From an uncultured Muribaculaceae bacterium (GTDB taxonomy: Bacteria > Bacteroidota > Bacteroidia > Bacteroidales > Muribaculaceae), in NCBI GenBank assembly GCA_910579845.1, contig CAJTWL010000034.1:1-20807 (forward strand): DNA of 20,807 nt, written 5' to 3'. The notes beneath the pieces were generated by a model. The model was not told where the DNA came from. It made no database searches and saw nothing but the letters and a program-made list of their open reading frames with translations. The stretch's first letter is position 1; each line of letters opens with the position of its first letter. The position numbers and the translations under genes were made by a program. Below, piece by piece: positions 14,292 to 20,807 of this stretch.

Positions 14292-15470
14292 ATGAAACTT
14301 GACTATTCCGATATAAAGTTTGCCGGCACCGGCAAGCTCAAACTGCTTATAATTGTCGGCACACGGCCGGAAATTATCCGACTTGCCGCAGTAATCAACA
14401 AATGCCGCCGGTACTTCGACGTGATTCTTGCCCATACCGGTCAGAACTACGACTATAACCTCAACGGCATATTCTTCCGTGACCTCAAACTCGCAGATCC
14501 GGAAGTATACATGGATGCCGTAGGAAAAGACCTTGGAGAGACAATGGGCAATATCATCGCCACCTCTTATCAACTGATGGCGGAGACGAAGCCCGACGCT
14601 GTCCTTGTGCTCGGCGACACCAACTCCTGCCTTTCGGTCATCGGAGCCAAGCGTCTCCACATCCCCATTTTCCACATGGAGGCCGGAAACCGATGCTTCG
14701 ACGAATGTCTGCCGGAAGAGACCAACCGCCGCATTGTCGACATTATTTCAGATGTCAATATCTGCTATTCCGAACATGCCCGCCGATATCTCAATGCCTC
14801 CGGTGTCGCTCCCCAGCGCACCTACGTCAGCGGTTCACCGATGGCCGAGGTGCTGCACAACAACCTTGCCGACATAAGGGCAAGCAGGATTCTCGAAAAG
14901 CTCGGTCTTGAAAAAGGCAGATACATCCTTCTTTCAGCCCATCGCGAAGAGAACATCGACACAGAGAAGAACTTCCTCAGCCTTTTCAACGCCATCAACG
15001 CCATGGCAGAAAAATATGATATGCCCATCCTCTACAGCTGCCATCCACGTTCGCGCAAACGCCTTGAAGCATCAGGCTTCCGGCTCGACCACCGGGTAAT
15101 TGCACATGAACCTCTCGGTTTCCATGACTACAACAACCTGCAGATGAATGCGTTCGCCGTGGTCAGCGATTCCGGCACACTCCCGGAAGAATCATCTTTC
15201 TTCCTTTCGGTCGGCAATCCCATCGCGGCCATTTGCATCCGCACTTCGACTGAGCGCCCCGAAGCACTCGACAAGGGCGACTTCATACTCGCCGGCATTG
15301 ATGAAACTTCGCTTCTCCAAGCAGTTGATGTTGCCATAGAAATGAACCGCAACGGACATCTTGGACTTCCTGTACCGAACTACGTTGATGAAAATGTCTC
15401 CGACAAGATAGTCAAGCTTATCCAGAGCTATACAGGCGTAGTCAACAAAATGGTCTGGAGAAAATTCTGA
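14292..15470 (+). CDS. capG: UDP-N-acetyl-L-fucosamine synthase, C2-epimerase (CapG/WbjD/FnlC)
   Basis: 392 residues, UDP-GlcNAc 2-epimerase superfamily (GT-B-like fold). Signatures: I-V-G-T-R-P-E-I-I-R (21-30), A-H-T-G-Q-N-Y-D-Y-N-L (47-57), V-L-G-D-T-N-S, H-M-E-A-G-N-R-C-F-D-E-C-L-P-E-E-T-N-R (about 127-145), L-S-A-H-R-E-E-N-I and S-D-S-G-T-L-P-E-E-S near 285-294. The E-C-L-P-E-E-T-N-R form, rather than the P-E-E-x-N-R of WecB, is characteristic of the CapG/WbjD/FnlC branch. It epimerises C2 of UDP-2-acetamido-2,6-dideoxy-L-talose to give UDP-L-FucNAc, completing the pathway begun by capE and capF. The next gene, a WbuB-like transferase, begins 11 bases downstream. Confidence 0.95.
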   Translation: MKLDYSDIKFAGTGKLKLLIIVGTRPEIIRLAAVINKCRRYFDVILAHTGQNYDYNLNGIFFRDLKLADPEVYMDAVGKDLGETMGNIIATSYQLMAETKPDAVLVLGDTNSCLSVIGAKRLHIPIFHMEAGNRCFDECLPEETNRRIVDIISDVNICYSEHARRYLNASGVAPQRTYVSGSPMAEVLHNNLADIRASRILEKLGLEKGRYILLSAHREENIDTEKNFLSLFNAINAMAEKYDMPILYSCHPRSRKRLEASGFRLDHRVIAHEPLGFHDYNNLQMNAFAVVSDSGTLPEESSFFLSVGNPIAAICIRTSTERPEALDKGDFILAGIDETSLLQAVDVAIEMNRNGHLGLPVPNYVDENVSDKIVKLIQSYTGVVNKMVWRKF

Positions 15471-15481
15471 ACATACATACC

Positions 15482-16687
15482 ATGAATATCCTGTTTCTTT
15501 CTCTGTCGAGGTTTGAAAATATCAACGACCGTGGCATTTACAATGACCTTATGCGCGAGTTTATAAGACAAGGTAATAAAGTATACATTGCATCGCCAAC
15601 AGAACGTCGCTACGGAAAACCTACCACTTTAACAAAGGGCGACAATTTCGAGATTTTGAATATATGGACTCTTAATATTCTTAAAACTAATATCGTAGAG
15701 AAAGGAATAGGGACGTTGATGTTGGGGTATCAGTTTAATCGCGCTATTACTAAATACTGGAATGATGTGAAATTCAATCTGGTACTTTATGCTACCCCTC
15801 CTATCACCTTCAACAAAGTGATTGAACAGGTAAAAAAACGCTGCGATGCCCACAGCTACCTGATGCTCAAGGATATCTTCCCGCAGAATGCCGTTGACCT
15901 CGGCATGATGAAGACAGGAGGAATGCTGTATAAAGTGTTTAGAAGAAAAGAGGAGAAACTGTATCAAATCTCCGACCGGATCGGATGCATGTCACCGGCA
16001 AACCGCACTTATATAATAGAACATAATCCGGCGGTCAACCCCGCATTAGTGGAAGTGTGTCCAAATGCGGTTGAACCTATAGAGTTCAAGCCTATTTCAG
16101 ATGAAGAACGGTCAGAACTCCTTGCCGAATTGAACATACCGGTCGATAAAACCATCTTTATCTATGGTGGGAATCTTGGCAAACCACAAGGGATTGATTT
16201 CCTGTTTGAAATTCTGGTGGCTAACGAGAAGCGTAATAACAGTTTCATAATAATAGTAGGCAGTGGCACTGAGTTTTCTAAACTTCAACAATGGTTCGAT
16301 GAAAACAAGCCTAAAAACGCCAAATTACTTTCCGCTCTTCCCAAAGAAAAATACGACAATCTGATTAAAGCCGCACATGTAGGTCTGGTATTACTCGACC
16401 CCCGCTTCACCATCCCCAACTTCCCCTCGCGCCTGTTGAGCTATCTCGAAAACAGAATGCCGGTTCTGCTTGCCACCGACCCAAACACCGACATAGGTAA
16501 AATCGCGGAAGAGAATGGCTTCGGGTTTTGGTGTCTTAACGGTGACCTTAAAAGTTTTATGGCAAATATTGACCGTATAACAAAAGCAGACCGCATCACT
16601 ATGGGGGAACAAGGTCTCAAATACCTATTAAATAATTATACAGTAGACAAAGCGGCAGATATAATAATAAATTCTATTACTGTTTGA
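15482..16687 (+). CDS. wbuB: Glycosyltransferase family 4, WbuB-like (probable FucNAc transferase)
   Basis: 401 residues, GT4. The N-terminus M-N-I-L-F-L-S-L-S-R-F-E-N-I-N-D-R-G-I-Y, the Y-A-T-P-P-I-T-F segment near 100 and L-K-D-I-F-P-Q-N-A-V-D-L-G-M (about 128-141) are typical of WbuB-type enzymes found directly after fnlABC in enterobacterial O-antigen clusters. The C-terminal domain has F-I-Y-G-G-N-L-G-K-P-Q-G near 220 and N-F-P-S-R-L-L-S-Y-L-E-N-R-M-P near 310-324 as the donor site. By synteny and similarity it is expected to transfer L-FucNAc from UDP-FucNAc to the lipid-linked acceptor; this specificity is inferred. It lies between the pathway genes and the initiating phosphoglycosyltransferase, so it may add the second sugar. 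Confidence 0.87.
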   Translation: MNILFLSLSRFENINDRGIYNDLMREFIRQGNKVYIASPTERRYGKPTTLTKGDNFEILNIWTLNILKTNIVEKGIGTLMLGYQFNRAITKYWNDVKFNLVLYATPPITFNKVIEQVKKRCDAHSYLMLKDIFPQNAVDLGMMKTGGMLYKVFRRKEEKLYQISDRIGCMSPANRTYIIEHNPAVNPALVEVCPNAVEPIEFKPISDEERSELLAELNIPVDKTIFIYGGNLGKPQGIDFLFEILVANEKRNNSFIIIVGSGTEFSKLQQWFDENKPKNAKLLSALPKEKYDNLIKAAHVGLVLLDPRFTIPNFPSRLLSYLENRMPVLLATDPNTDIGKIAEENGFGFWCLNGDLKSFMANIDRITKADRITMGEQGLKYLLNNYTVDKAADIIINSITV

Positions 16688-16711
16688 AAACATACCATTA
16701 TAAATTTTCTG

Positions 16712-17368
16712 ATGAAACTATATCGCGATTTTTTCAAGCGTGCAATTGATATGACTGCATCGGGCTGTGCGCTGTTAGTCCTTGCTGTGCCATTGGCAGC
16801 GGTCACAGTCTGGCTCCACCTCGCCAACAAGGGTGCGGGAGCTTTTTTCTTTCAGGAAAGACCGGGTAAAGACGGCAAGATCTTCCGCGTGGTCAAGTTC
16901 AAGACCATGACCGACGAGCGAGACGCCAACGGTAACCTGCTGCCGGATTCACAGCGTCTGACAAAGGTAGGCCGTTTCGTCCGCTCGACATCAATCGATG
17001 AGCTGCCTCAGCTGTGGAACGTGTTCAAGGGTGATATGTCGCTGATCGGTCCGCGTCCGCTTACAACAGTATACCTTCAGCTTTTCAATGATTTTCAACG
17101 CCGCAGAATGGAAGTCAGACCCGGTATAACAGGCTGGGCTCAGGTCCACGGTCGCAATCACTGTAAACTGAGCAAGAAATTTGAATTCGACGTGTGGTAT
17201 GTTGACAATTGCTCTTTTTTTAACGATCTGAACATTATATGGCTGACAGTGAGAAATGTGATAAAGCGTTCGGATGTCGGCGAAGGGTCCGGCGACATGA
17301 AAGATATCGATGACCTCGGTTTCCTGCCTAAAATTCGTGAAATACTAAATCTTCCTGATGATGAATAA
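16712..17368 (+). CDS. Initiating phosphoglycosyltransferase, small monotopic type (PglC-like)
   Basis: 218 residues, the minimal bacterial sugar transferase domain with no extra N-terminal membrane bundle. A single hydrophobic segment at about 13-37 is the re-entrant membrane helix. F-F-Q-E-R-P-G (46-52), F-R-V-V-K-F-K-T-M (58-66), the catalytic Asp-Glu dyad D96-E97 in S-I-D-E-L-P-Q-L-W-N, M-S-L-I-G-P-R-P-L (109-117) and R-P-G-I-T-G-W-A-Q follow in order. It transfers a phosphosugar from a UDP-sugar to undecaprenyl phosphate, starting the repeat unit. A primer gene late in the locus is common in Bacteroidales capsule clusters. In PglC systems the substrate is a diacetamido sugar; here it is unknown. 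Its 3' end overlaps the following GNAT gene by 11 bases. Confidence 0.93.
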   Translation: MKLYRDFFKRAIDMTASGCALLVLAVPLAAVTVWLHLANKGAGAFFFQERPGKDGKIFRVVKFKTMTDERDANGNLLPDSQRLTKVGRFVRSTSIDELPQLWNVFKGDMSLIGPRPLTTVYLQLFNDFQRRRMEVRPGITGWAQVHGRNHCKLSKKFEFDVWYVDNCSFFNDLNIIWLTVRNVIKRSDVGEGSGDMKDIDDLGFLPKIREILNLPDDE

Positions 17369-17836
17369 TCTACTTGTTGATAATATTCAGCGTCTTTCCG
17401 CTGATGATTGCCACCGTTACAGAAAGCAATTGCAGTCTTTCTATCATTCAAACGTCCTTAACTGCTCATATATGTCGAGTTTCACTTATGATGATTGCGG
17501 GATCAAAATAGATTCACTCATCAGCCATGTAGCAGATGATACAGCAGTTGTATATGGTTATATTGTCAATGGCGAACTTGAAGGATATATCTGGGCATAT
17601 GAGCATCCTTTCCGCGACGAGAGACGAATGTACGTAAGCGAATTGTTTGTGGATCAGACCTATAGGGGGGGGGTATAGGAAAATCTCTGCTTAAAGCCGT
17701 TGAGCGGGAAGCTCTCGCCCGCGGACTTCCGTCATTATATATTCATGCGGAGGCTGAAAATACCGGAGCCATACGGCTATATCAGCGCGAAGGATATGAG
17801 CCGGAACGGGTTCAGCTTCGAAAACCAATAACATAA
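17358..17836 (+). CDS. Phase-variable GNAT acyltransferase, module B (out of frame at G9)
   Basis: As written, translation from ATG 17358 (or ATG 17361) gives 106 residues ending at 17678, just after R-G-G-V. The downstream frame continues as G-I-G-K-S-L-L-K-A-V-E-R-E to a TAA at 17834-17836. With 10 G instead of 9 the protein is 159 residues with R-G-G-G-I-G-K-S-L-L (103-112) as acetyl-CoA motif A and N-T-G-A-I-R-L-Y-Q-R-E-G-Y (135-147) as motif B. It is therefore a complete GNAT one base out of frame. It overlaps the PglC-like gene and ends one base before the DegT/GNAT fusion gene, so it is part of the same operon. It parallels the module A gene at 2521 in position, motif and break point. 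A sequencing error or true pseudogene cannot be excluded. Confidence 0.85.
17665..17673 (+). repeat. Homopolymeric G9 tract inside GNAT gene (slippage site)
   Basis: Nine consecutive G lie in the codons of the R-G-G-G acetyl-CoA loop. Ten G gives the full-length protein with family spacing; seven would also be in frame but shortens the loop by one residue. The tract is at the homologous codons of the G11 tract at 2768-2778. Confidence 0.92.
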
Positions 17837-17837
17837 T

Positions 17838-19382
17838 ATGCAAAAAGAAATTGGAAGCAACTTCTGGCTCACACCTGATGAAATAAAATCAGAGGGGGCA
17901 GTTGAATCCCCCTCTTTATTCGGCATAAACGGCAGTGACTTTGTATGGCTGTCGTCCGGACGAAGTGCGATAGCAATGGCTATCGAGGATATCCTGAATA
18001 AGAATCCCCATTTCCCAAAAACTGTATGTCTGCCTTCGTTTACCTGCAGCTCGGTCTATGAACCATTTTATCGACAGGGTTTCAAGGTCAAGACATATTC
18101 GTTAGACAAGAATCTTCAAGTTATTTCCACCGAGCTTATTGAGCAAATAAGAAATACAGAAGCAAAGGTTGTCCTTATTCATCGATATTTCGGATTCGAC
18201 ACTATTCCGGATTTCGACAAAACTGTAGAACATCTGCACAATGAGGGCATAATAGTGATCGAGGATGTCACACAATGCTTATATTCCGGTTTTGACCATT
18301 CAGAAGCCGACTATTGCTTAGGCAGTATAAGAAAATGGTGCGGTGTTCCGGACGGAGGGTTTATTATAACAAAAAAAGGTTCTTTTCAATATAAGCCAAA
18401 GAAGCATAACGAACGTTGCGAGACTTTAAAGGTAGAGGCTTCATTAAAGAAATACTATTATATAACAGAGAACAAAGGAAGCAAGAATGAATTTCTGAAA
18501 CTATATTCCGAGGCGGAGACCGCTCTGGGAGATGTAAATCAGTATTACGCCATTTCACCGGTCAGTGAGTCGGTACAAGCCAATCTGGATATTCAGGATT
18601 TGAAAGAAAAGAGGCGCAGCAATTATCTGACTCTCCTCAATGCCTTGAAACACTGCGTTGACGTGAAGCCGGTATTTACGTCGCTACCTGAAAATGTGGT
18701 GCCATTGTATTTCCCGGTCAGGTGTGACAATCGTTCGAAAGTGCAGACGGCACTCAGAGAAGCTGACATATACGCTCCCGTTGTCTGGCCCAAAGAGGAT
18801 GATTGCCCCGAGACAAGCGGAGCCGCAGACGATTTATACGGTAATTTACTTTGTCTCCCCATCGACCAGCGATATGATGCCGATGATATGGCAAGGATGG
18901 CGGATGTCATACTGAATCACGCTATACGCATCGATTGGCTTTCATGGACCGAGATAGAACCATTCAGGCAGAAGATAATAGACTGGGAACTTGAGGTAAT
19001 AATCAAATATCATTATCCAGACAGAACCATTCCACGTTCGTTTTGCGAAGAAAAAGTAGAGCAATTGCAGGAGCATCTGAAGAATGGCAATACATTCTTC
19101 CTTGGAATAATGGATGACGGACAATTGGTCGGCTATTATTGGGGCTATTTCGCAGATTTCCTGTTTGAACGCACCTGGTTTGAACGTACAGCATTTCTAA
19201 GTGAAGATTACAGAAGAAGAGGTTTGGGGTTAATTACTAAAGAAATGGCTCTGAAAAAAGCGAAGGAAATGAATTGTATCCGATCCGAGTCTATGTACGC
19301 CCCTGATAATATTTCTCAAAAGAAAATATACGAGAGACTTGGATACAACGTATCTCGCGTGGAAGTTATTAAGAAACTATGA
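17838..19382 (+). CDS. Atypical DegT-fold aminotransferase-like protein fused to a GNAT domain
   Basis: 514 residues. Residues 1 to about 360 match the diverged DegT type at 2991: L-S-S-G-R-S-A-I (38-45), L-P-S-F-T-C (65-70), V-I-E-D-V-T-Q (140-146, D143), S-I-R-K-W-C-G-V-P-D-G-G (163-174, K166 as probable PLP lysine) and L-C-L-P-I-D-Q-R-Y-D. From about 363 a GNAT domain follows, with R-R-R-G-L-G (459-464) as the acetyl-CoA loop and N-I-S-Q-K-K-I-Y-E-R-L-G-Y near 491-503 as motif B. A fused enzyme suggests sequential amination and acylation of one intermediate. The substrate is unknown. The gene begins one base after the poly-G GNAT stop, and its own stop overlaps the ATP-grasp start (ATGA). 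Fusion was judged real because the frame is open throughout, without homopolymers at the junction. Confidence 0.82.
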   Translation: MQKEIGSNFWLTPDEIKSEGAVESPSLFGINGSDFVWLSSGRSAIAMAIEDILNKNPHFPKTVCLPSFTCSSVYEPFYRQGFKVKTYSLDKNLQVISTELIEQIRNTEAKVVLIHRYFGFDTIPDFDKTVEHLHNEGIIVIEDVTQCLYSGFDHSEADYCLGSIRKWCGVPDGGFIITKKGSFQYKPKKHNERCETLKVEASLKKYYYITENKGSKNEFLKLYSEAETALGDVNQYYAISPVSESVQANLDIQDLKEKRRSNYLTLLNALKHCVDVKPVFTSLPENVVPLYFPVRCDNRSKVQTALREADIYAPVVWPKEDDCPETSGAADDLYGNLLCLPIDQRYDADDMARMADVILNHAIRIDWLSWTEIEPFRQKIIDWELEVIIKYHYPDRTIPRSFCEEKVEQLQEHLKNGNTFFLGIMDDGQLVGYYWGYFADFLFERTWFERTAFLSEDYRRRGLGLITKEMALKKAKEMNCIRSESMYAPDNISQKKIYERLGYNVSRVEVIKKL

Positions 19383-20536
19383 AAAAAGTATTAGCGATTA
19401 TCGGTGGAGGTGTGATGGCTTCATATTTTGGAGAGGCTTGCAGGAGAATTGGCTACGAGAGCCATTATTTTTCAATGGCAGACGGCAAGGTCGACAACGG
19501 GGAGCCGGACTTTTTCCATGAAATCAATATTTTCGAAAAGGATAAAATAGTCGGGATCTGTAAGGAAATAAATGCGGACGGTGTTGTGGCGACAACAGAG
19601 TTGACGGTTCCGATAGCCGCCTATGTGGCGGACAAATTGAATCTGCCCGGCAATCCGGTTGAAGTTGCGGATGTCATAACCGACAAGTACCGTAACCGGC
19701 GTTGTATTGACGGTCTGGCAACACTTCTTTCACCCAAATATATAGAGGTTGCCGATGTCGGGGATATTGCCAATGCCGATATGAGATACCCCATAATCCT
19801 TAAACCCGTAAATCTGGGCGGGAAACGGGGACTCTCGGTTGTCAATGGTCCGGATGATCTGCAGGCTGCATTCGATTATGCGGTGTCAAGCTTCCGCAAG
19901 GGGGAAACACCGACAGTCATCGCCGAAGAATTCCTGTCGGGAGGCATGGAGTGCAGTGTGGAGAGCATATCATACAAAGGGAGGCATACCGTCGTCCAGA
20001 TCACGCAAAAAGACAGCAGCGGGGCGCCTCACTGCGTGGAGCTGGGTCATCATCAGCCGGCTCCGCTGTCGGATGAGGATTGGCAGAAAGTCGTAAGGGG
20101 GGTATGTGACGGTCTTACTGCAATCGGTCTGACCGACGGTTGTTGTCATACTGAAATCAAGGTAATCGACGGTAATGTATATCTGATAGAATTCAATGCC
20201 CGTCCGGGGGGCGACCACATCTCCCATCCGTTGGTGAAACTGAGCACCGGCTTTGATTTCATAGCCGCTCTGGCTCAGGCGGCTGTGGGAGAACTGCCGC
20301 CTGTCGATGTGACAAAGTTCGAGCACAGGTATTCGGGGCTTTATTATGTCGTTGACCAGACAAAGGCGCTGAAACCTATATTCGACAGATGCGAGAACGA
20401 GCCCTGGTGTGTGAAGAAGAATTATGTTGCCGACGATCTGACGGTATTGACCCGTAATGATATGGAAAACACCAATTATTTCATCTATTCATCTGATGAG
20501 GGTGACCCTGTCAGGAAGATATTAGCCTCCAATTAG
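19379..20536 (+). CDS. ATP-grasp ligase (module B)
   Basis: 385 residues. N-terminal Rossmann-like preATP domain (V-L-A-I-I-G-G-G-V-M, 4-13), then the ATP-grasp domain: I-I-L-K-P-V-N-L-G-G-K-R-G (139-151, K142 and glycine loop), I-A-E-E-F (181-185), H-T-E-I-K (257-261, E259) and I-E-F-N-A-R-P-G-G-D-H (270-280) with E271 and N273 as Mg ligands and R275 for phosphates. The R-P-G-G-D/S-H ending is typical of carboxylate-amine ligases acting on amino acids (DdaF or BacD-like), so it probably forms an amide with an amino acid or other carboxylate. Its overlap with the DegT/GNAT fusion gene suggests the amine is made next door. It is not obviously a duplicate of the ATP-grasp at 1237: lengths and motif wording differ. 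Confidence 0.86.
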   Translation: MKKVLAIIGGGVMASYFGEACRRIGYESHYFSMADGKVDNGEPDFFHEINIFEKDKIVGICKEINADGVVATTELTVPIAAYVADKLNLPGNPVEVADVITDKYRNRRCIDGLATLLSPKYIEVADVGDIANADMRYPIILKPVNLGGKRGLSVVNGPDDLQAAFDYAVSSFRKGETPTVIAEEFLSGGMECSVESISYKGRHTVVQITQKDSSGAPHCVELGHHQPAPLSDEDWQKVVRGVCDGLTAIGLTDGCCHTEIKVIDGNVYLIEFNARPGGDHISHPLVKLSTGFDFIAALAQAAVGELPPVDVTKFEHRYSGLYYVVDQTKALKPIFDRCENEPWCVKKNYVADDLTVLTRNDMENTNYFIYSSDEGDPVRKILASN

Positions 20537-20572
20537 TACAATATATCATATCCAAATCTGTACCTTTCACAT

Positions 20573-20807
20573 ATGATTAAGATATTTGACCTGTCCGATT
20601 GCAGGGAATGGGACGCTATTGTCCGGTCCTTTGCAAATTACGACGTGTACTACCTGAGCGGGTATGTGCGTGCGTTCGCCATACATGGCGATGGAGAACC
20701 CGTGTTGGTCTGCCATGAGTCCGAAAGAGGTCGGGCGATTTGCGTTCTTATGATACCTCAAATTCGCAGCCAATCCGTTTGCTCGAACCGATTTAATTGT
20801 TACGCGT
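20573..20807 (+). CDS. FemAB-like / GNAT-fold acyltransferase, N-terminal fragment
   Basis: Frame open from ATG 20573 to the right edge (78 codons), 36 bases after the ATP-grasp stop. The start contains W-D-A-I-V-R-S-F-A-N-Y-D-V-Y-Y-L-S-G-Y-V and later H-G-D-G-E-P-V-L-V, a pattern I associate with FemAB-like acyltransferases of glycan loci (W-D-x-x-V followed by D-V-Y-Y-L-x-x-Y). FemAB-type enzymes transfer aminoacyl groups from aminoacyl-tRNA, and related proteins transfer acyl groups in surface-glycan biosynthesis. Next to an ATP-grasp ligase this is a further hint at aminoacyl decoration. The C-terminal catalytic part is outside the window, so the assignment is tentative. Confidence 0.62.
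   Translation, partial: MIKIFDLSDCREWDAIVRSFANYDVYYLSGYVRAFAIHGDGEPVLVCHESERGRAICVLMIPQIRSQSVCSNRFNCYA

Noticed and set aside
14259..14675. 138-codon open frame on the minus strand
   Set aside because: Antisense to the start of capG and lacking any recognisable motif; a shadow.
20204..20211. Short G runs in the second ATP-grasp gene as switch sites (also near 20097-20102)
   Set aside because: Only six G, in frame, and the protein is intact; too short to be a convincing slippage tract.
1..20807. CRISPR arrays, tRNA or rRNA genes, promoter inversion (inverton) repeats
   Set aside because: No regularly spaced repeats or RNA-gene signatures were noticed. The only long inverted repeat pair (9304/9477) encloses a MITE-like element without a recognisable promoter.

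Overview
The window is most likely part of a surface-polysaccharide (capsule, O-antigen or exopolysaccharide) locus of a Bacteroidales bacterium. Pointers are a TAnnTTTG-type -7 promoter box, few Shine-Dalgarno sequences, tightly packed and overlapping genes, and the gene repertoire. Lineages such as Muribaculaceae, Bacteroides or Prevotella would fit, but the genus cannot be fixed from the sequence. All main genes are on the + strand.

Layout. (1) 3-104: tail of a UDP-glucose 6-dehydrogenase. (2) 122-4434, module A: a VioA-type sugar aminotransferase, an ATP-grasp ligase, a GNAT acyltransferase broken at a G11 tract, an atypical DegT-fold protein and a second GNAT. (3) 4501-9268: GT2 glycosyltransferase, Wzx flippase, EpsG/Wzy-like polymerase, GT4 glycosyltransferase. 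(4) 9269-9703: non-coding scar holding a 193-bp MITE-like element with perfect 20-bp inverted ends, inside the relic of a dead, possibly glycosyltransferase, gene. (5) 9704-10924: GT4. (6) 10947-15470: the UDP-N-acetyl-L-fucosamine pathway (capE/fnlA, capF/fnlB, capG/fnlC). A dinJ/yafQ-like toxin-antitoxin pair, with the toxin frameshifted at A8, sits between capE and capF, and an antisense four-helix-bundle (S23/Avd-like) gene sits between capF and capG. (7) 15482-17368: WbuB-like GT4 and a PglC-like initiating phosphoglycosyltransferase. (8) 17358-end, module B: a GNAT broken at a G9 tract, a DegT-like/GNAT fusion, an ATP-grasp ligase and the start of a FemAB-like acyltransferase.

How the genes work together. 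The PglC-like enzyme probably primes undecaprenyl phosphate. Four glycosyltransferases extend the repeat unit, probably including FucNAc made by CapEFG and perhaps a uronic acid made by Ugd. Wzx flips it and EpsG/Wzy polymerises it. Modules A and B probably make and attach unusual acyl or aminoacyl groups on amino-sugars.

Main observation. The GNAT genes of both modules carry a long poly-G tract in the codons of the acetyl-CoA-binding motif R-G-G-G-x-x-G. Both would be in frame at exactly 10 G. The window shows 11 G in one and 9 G in the other, so both are off, by opposite one-base slips. This looks like a paired slipped-strand phase-variation switch for glycan acylation. It is embedded in a cassette (poly-G GNAT, atypical DegT, GNAT) that occurs twice in the locus with different degrees of gene fusion.
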